Origin: Holosporales bacterium
Lineage (GTDB): Bacteria > Pseudomonadota > Alphaproteobacteria > RUG11792
Assembly: GCA_031266385.1 (NCBI GenBank)
Contig: JAISBC010000062.1
Coordinates: 1-23,633 of the forward strand
Length of the DNA stretch: 23,633 nucleotides
Direction: 5' to 3'
The position numbers and the translations under genes are program-made. The notes below the pieces were generated by a model. The model did no database searches. It worked only from the letters and a program-made list of their open reading frames with translations, and had not been told where the DNA came from. Within the stretch, counting starts at the first letter, position 1. Every line of letters starts with the position of its first letter. Shown here piece after piece: positions 22,804 through 23,633 of this stretch.

Positions 22804-23535
22804 ATGAGATTAATTCAAAATTATAATAAAATTGCCAGCAAGAACGCTGGAAAACCAGGCGTTTTTAGTCGCTGGGGGGGGGGGCTCCTGTTAGTTATTA
22901 TTTCCTTAGGAAGATCTTTAGGGTCATCCTTGCCGTCTAACCTGGGTGAGTTAATGGGCTCGTTTTTCCCTAGTATTACTTTCCTCCCTGCGATTTTCCC
23001 TGCAAGTTCTTACCGAACTTCAATGGAGTCTGGTCAGTCCGATTACCGTTTGGGATTGCCTCCTCCCATCCTTATTGAAGACATTGCTCGTAACGGATCT
23101 CTGTTGTGGTGGCCGGGATCATCTGCGATTCATTGCTATCTGGATCATGTTTTTAACTTAACTCCTTATGAAATTCCTGGGCTAAATTCTTTGTGGTTGA
23201 ATGCTGTATTTCAATTTGGGTTTGTTCATACGGCTGTGACTATTGATAATAAGGGTATGAATGAGGCCTACTGTTGTGGCTACTGGCACGATTATCTGGC
23301 GAATAATGTATCAGTGTCTGATTTCTTTCTGGATCCTTCCGGGAATCTACTTCCTGAAATTCGGGTGCTAAAGACAGAAGTTGATAGACTAACTGACGTT
23401 ATTCAGAAACTAAAGGTGAGATTGATAACGTCTATTGGTATTGGGGCATGCGGTTATGCGGGATGGCTTGCCTGGCATTTTTGGGGAAGAAGATCAAATC
23501 CTAGCACGTCTGTTCATAAAATTAAGAGAATATAA
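22804..23535 (+). CDS. Unknown signal-anchor protein with a G11 tract
   Basis: 243-aa protein, not recognised. ATG at 22804 with GGGGAAG about 7 bases upstream. A polar start (1-23) leads into Trp24 and three Gly codons made by an 11-base G run (22874-22884), then a hydrophobic stretch (28-36) acting as signal or anchor. With one G fewer the next codons read to TAG within three residues; with one more the frame ends at TAA after about 20. The central part is soluble and aromatic-rich with a few Cys. A coiled-coil-like helix (about 185-205) precedes a C-terminal membrane segment (about 207-225) and a basic tail. A tandem homologue starts 51 bases after its stop. It looks like a phase-variable surface or exported protein, by inference. 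Confidence 0.55.
   Translation: MRLIQNYNKIASKNAGKPGVFSRWGGGLLLVIISLGRSLGSSLPSNLGELMGSFFPSITFLPAIFPASSYRTSMESGQSDYRLGLPPPILIEDIARNGSLLWWPGSSAIHCYLDHVFNLTPYEIPGLNSLWLNAVFQFGFVHTAVTIDNKGMNEAYCCGYWHDYLANNVSVSDFFLDPSGNLLPEIRVLKTEVDRLTDVIQKLKVRLITSIGIGACGYAGWLAWHFWGRRSNPSTSVHKIKRI
22832..22859 (+). repeat. 28-bp conserved 5' coding block, copy 1
   Basis: Identical to 23606-23633, the last 28 bases of the window. It encodes ASKNAGKP and contains CCAGC and GCTGG arms (6-base loop), the latter also able to pair its CTGG with the following CCAG. Sequences before it differ between the two genes. Confidence 0.95.
22874..22884 (+). repeat. G11 homopolymer tract in coding sequence
   Basis: Eleven consecutive G within codons 24-27 of the gene at 22804. 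Only one of the three tract-length classes keeps the gene open. Confidence 0.95.
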
Positions 23536-23586
23536 ATAATTATTAGTTATGATGATTGTAGTAATACTGTGGGAGGATATGATTTT

Positions 23587-23633
23587 ATGAAAATATTTAA
23601 CAAATTTGCCAGCAAGAACGCTGGAAAACCAGG
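23587..23633 (+). CDS. Start of a tandem homologue, cut by window end
   Basis: The ATG at 23587 has GGGAGG about 10 bases upstream and opens a frame of 15 full codons, MKIFNKFASKNAGKP. Residues FASKNAGKP match IASKNAGKP of the preceding gene, and the last 28 bases are identical. The window ends before the position where the G tract would fall. It is therefore a second member of the family in tandem; nothing can be said about its body. Confidence 0.7.
   Translation, partial: MKIFNKFASKNAGKP

Noticed and set aside
1..23633. CRISPR array, tRNA, rRNA or riboswitch
   Set aside because: I saw no regularly spaced repeats, no tRNA cloverleaf signature, no rRNA segment and no recognisable riboswitch core. 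Small unstructured RNAs cannot be excluded by eye.

Overview
The window looks like a piece of an alphaproteobacterial chromosome, probably from a host-associated or intracellular lineage such as the Holosporales or a relative. The clues are an F0-only ATP synthase cluster with separate b and b' subunits, an rseP-bamA pair, a short division cluster (rsmH-ftsL-ftsI), rsfS and mlaD. Between these conserved blocks lie many unrecognised genes with signal peptides, plus decayed fragments. The lineage call is inference from gene content; no database search was possible. No rRNA, tRNA or CRISPR array was seen.

Layout. 1-338: wreck of an IS630-family transposase followed by a C14 tract. 339-2334 (minus): atpB, atpE, b' and b, driven by a good promoter at 2406-2434. 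2578-5284 (plus): two diverged paralogues with signal peptides and protein-kinase/aminoglycoside-phosphotransferase-like active-site motifs (VK, HGDxxxxN, IDxG). 5539-6780 (plus): an MHS-type (ProP-like) transporter behind a near-consensus promoter. 7055-7774 (minus): an unknown exported protein or lipoprotein. 8032-8395: a decayed second copy of the divergent promoter/leader region that also lies at 10471-10820. 8451-10530 (minus): a two-gene unit for unknown exported proteins, one with a Cys cluster and a Gly/Ser tail. 10782-15267 (plus): rseP, bamA and a PAP2-like membrane protein. 15431-16984 (plus): a proline-rich exported protein. 17061-18157: an accessory stretch with a DUF2608-like remnant, a stub ORF with a G10 tract and a small exported protein. 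18285-21226 (plus): rsmH-ftsL-ftsI. 21219-22630 (minus): rsfS, mlaD and tdk. 22804-end (plus): a signal-anchor protein with a G11 tract and the start of a tandem homologue.

The housekeeping genes serve envelope building and energy: proton channel, outer-membrane protein insertion, regulated intramembrane proteolysis, septal peptidoglycan synthesis, lipid trafficking and thymidine salvage. The accessory genes share a pattern: an N-terminal export leader, no recognised mature domain (except the kinase-like pair), and long G/C homopolymers close to the leader. In two intact genes I checked, a one-base change in the tract ends the reading frame within a few codons or a few tens of codons. Together with duplicated 5' leaders followed by diverged bodies, this suggests a phase-variable, leader-shuffling repertoire of exported proteins. 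That is the most interesting hypothesis in the window.
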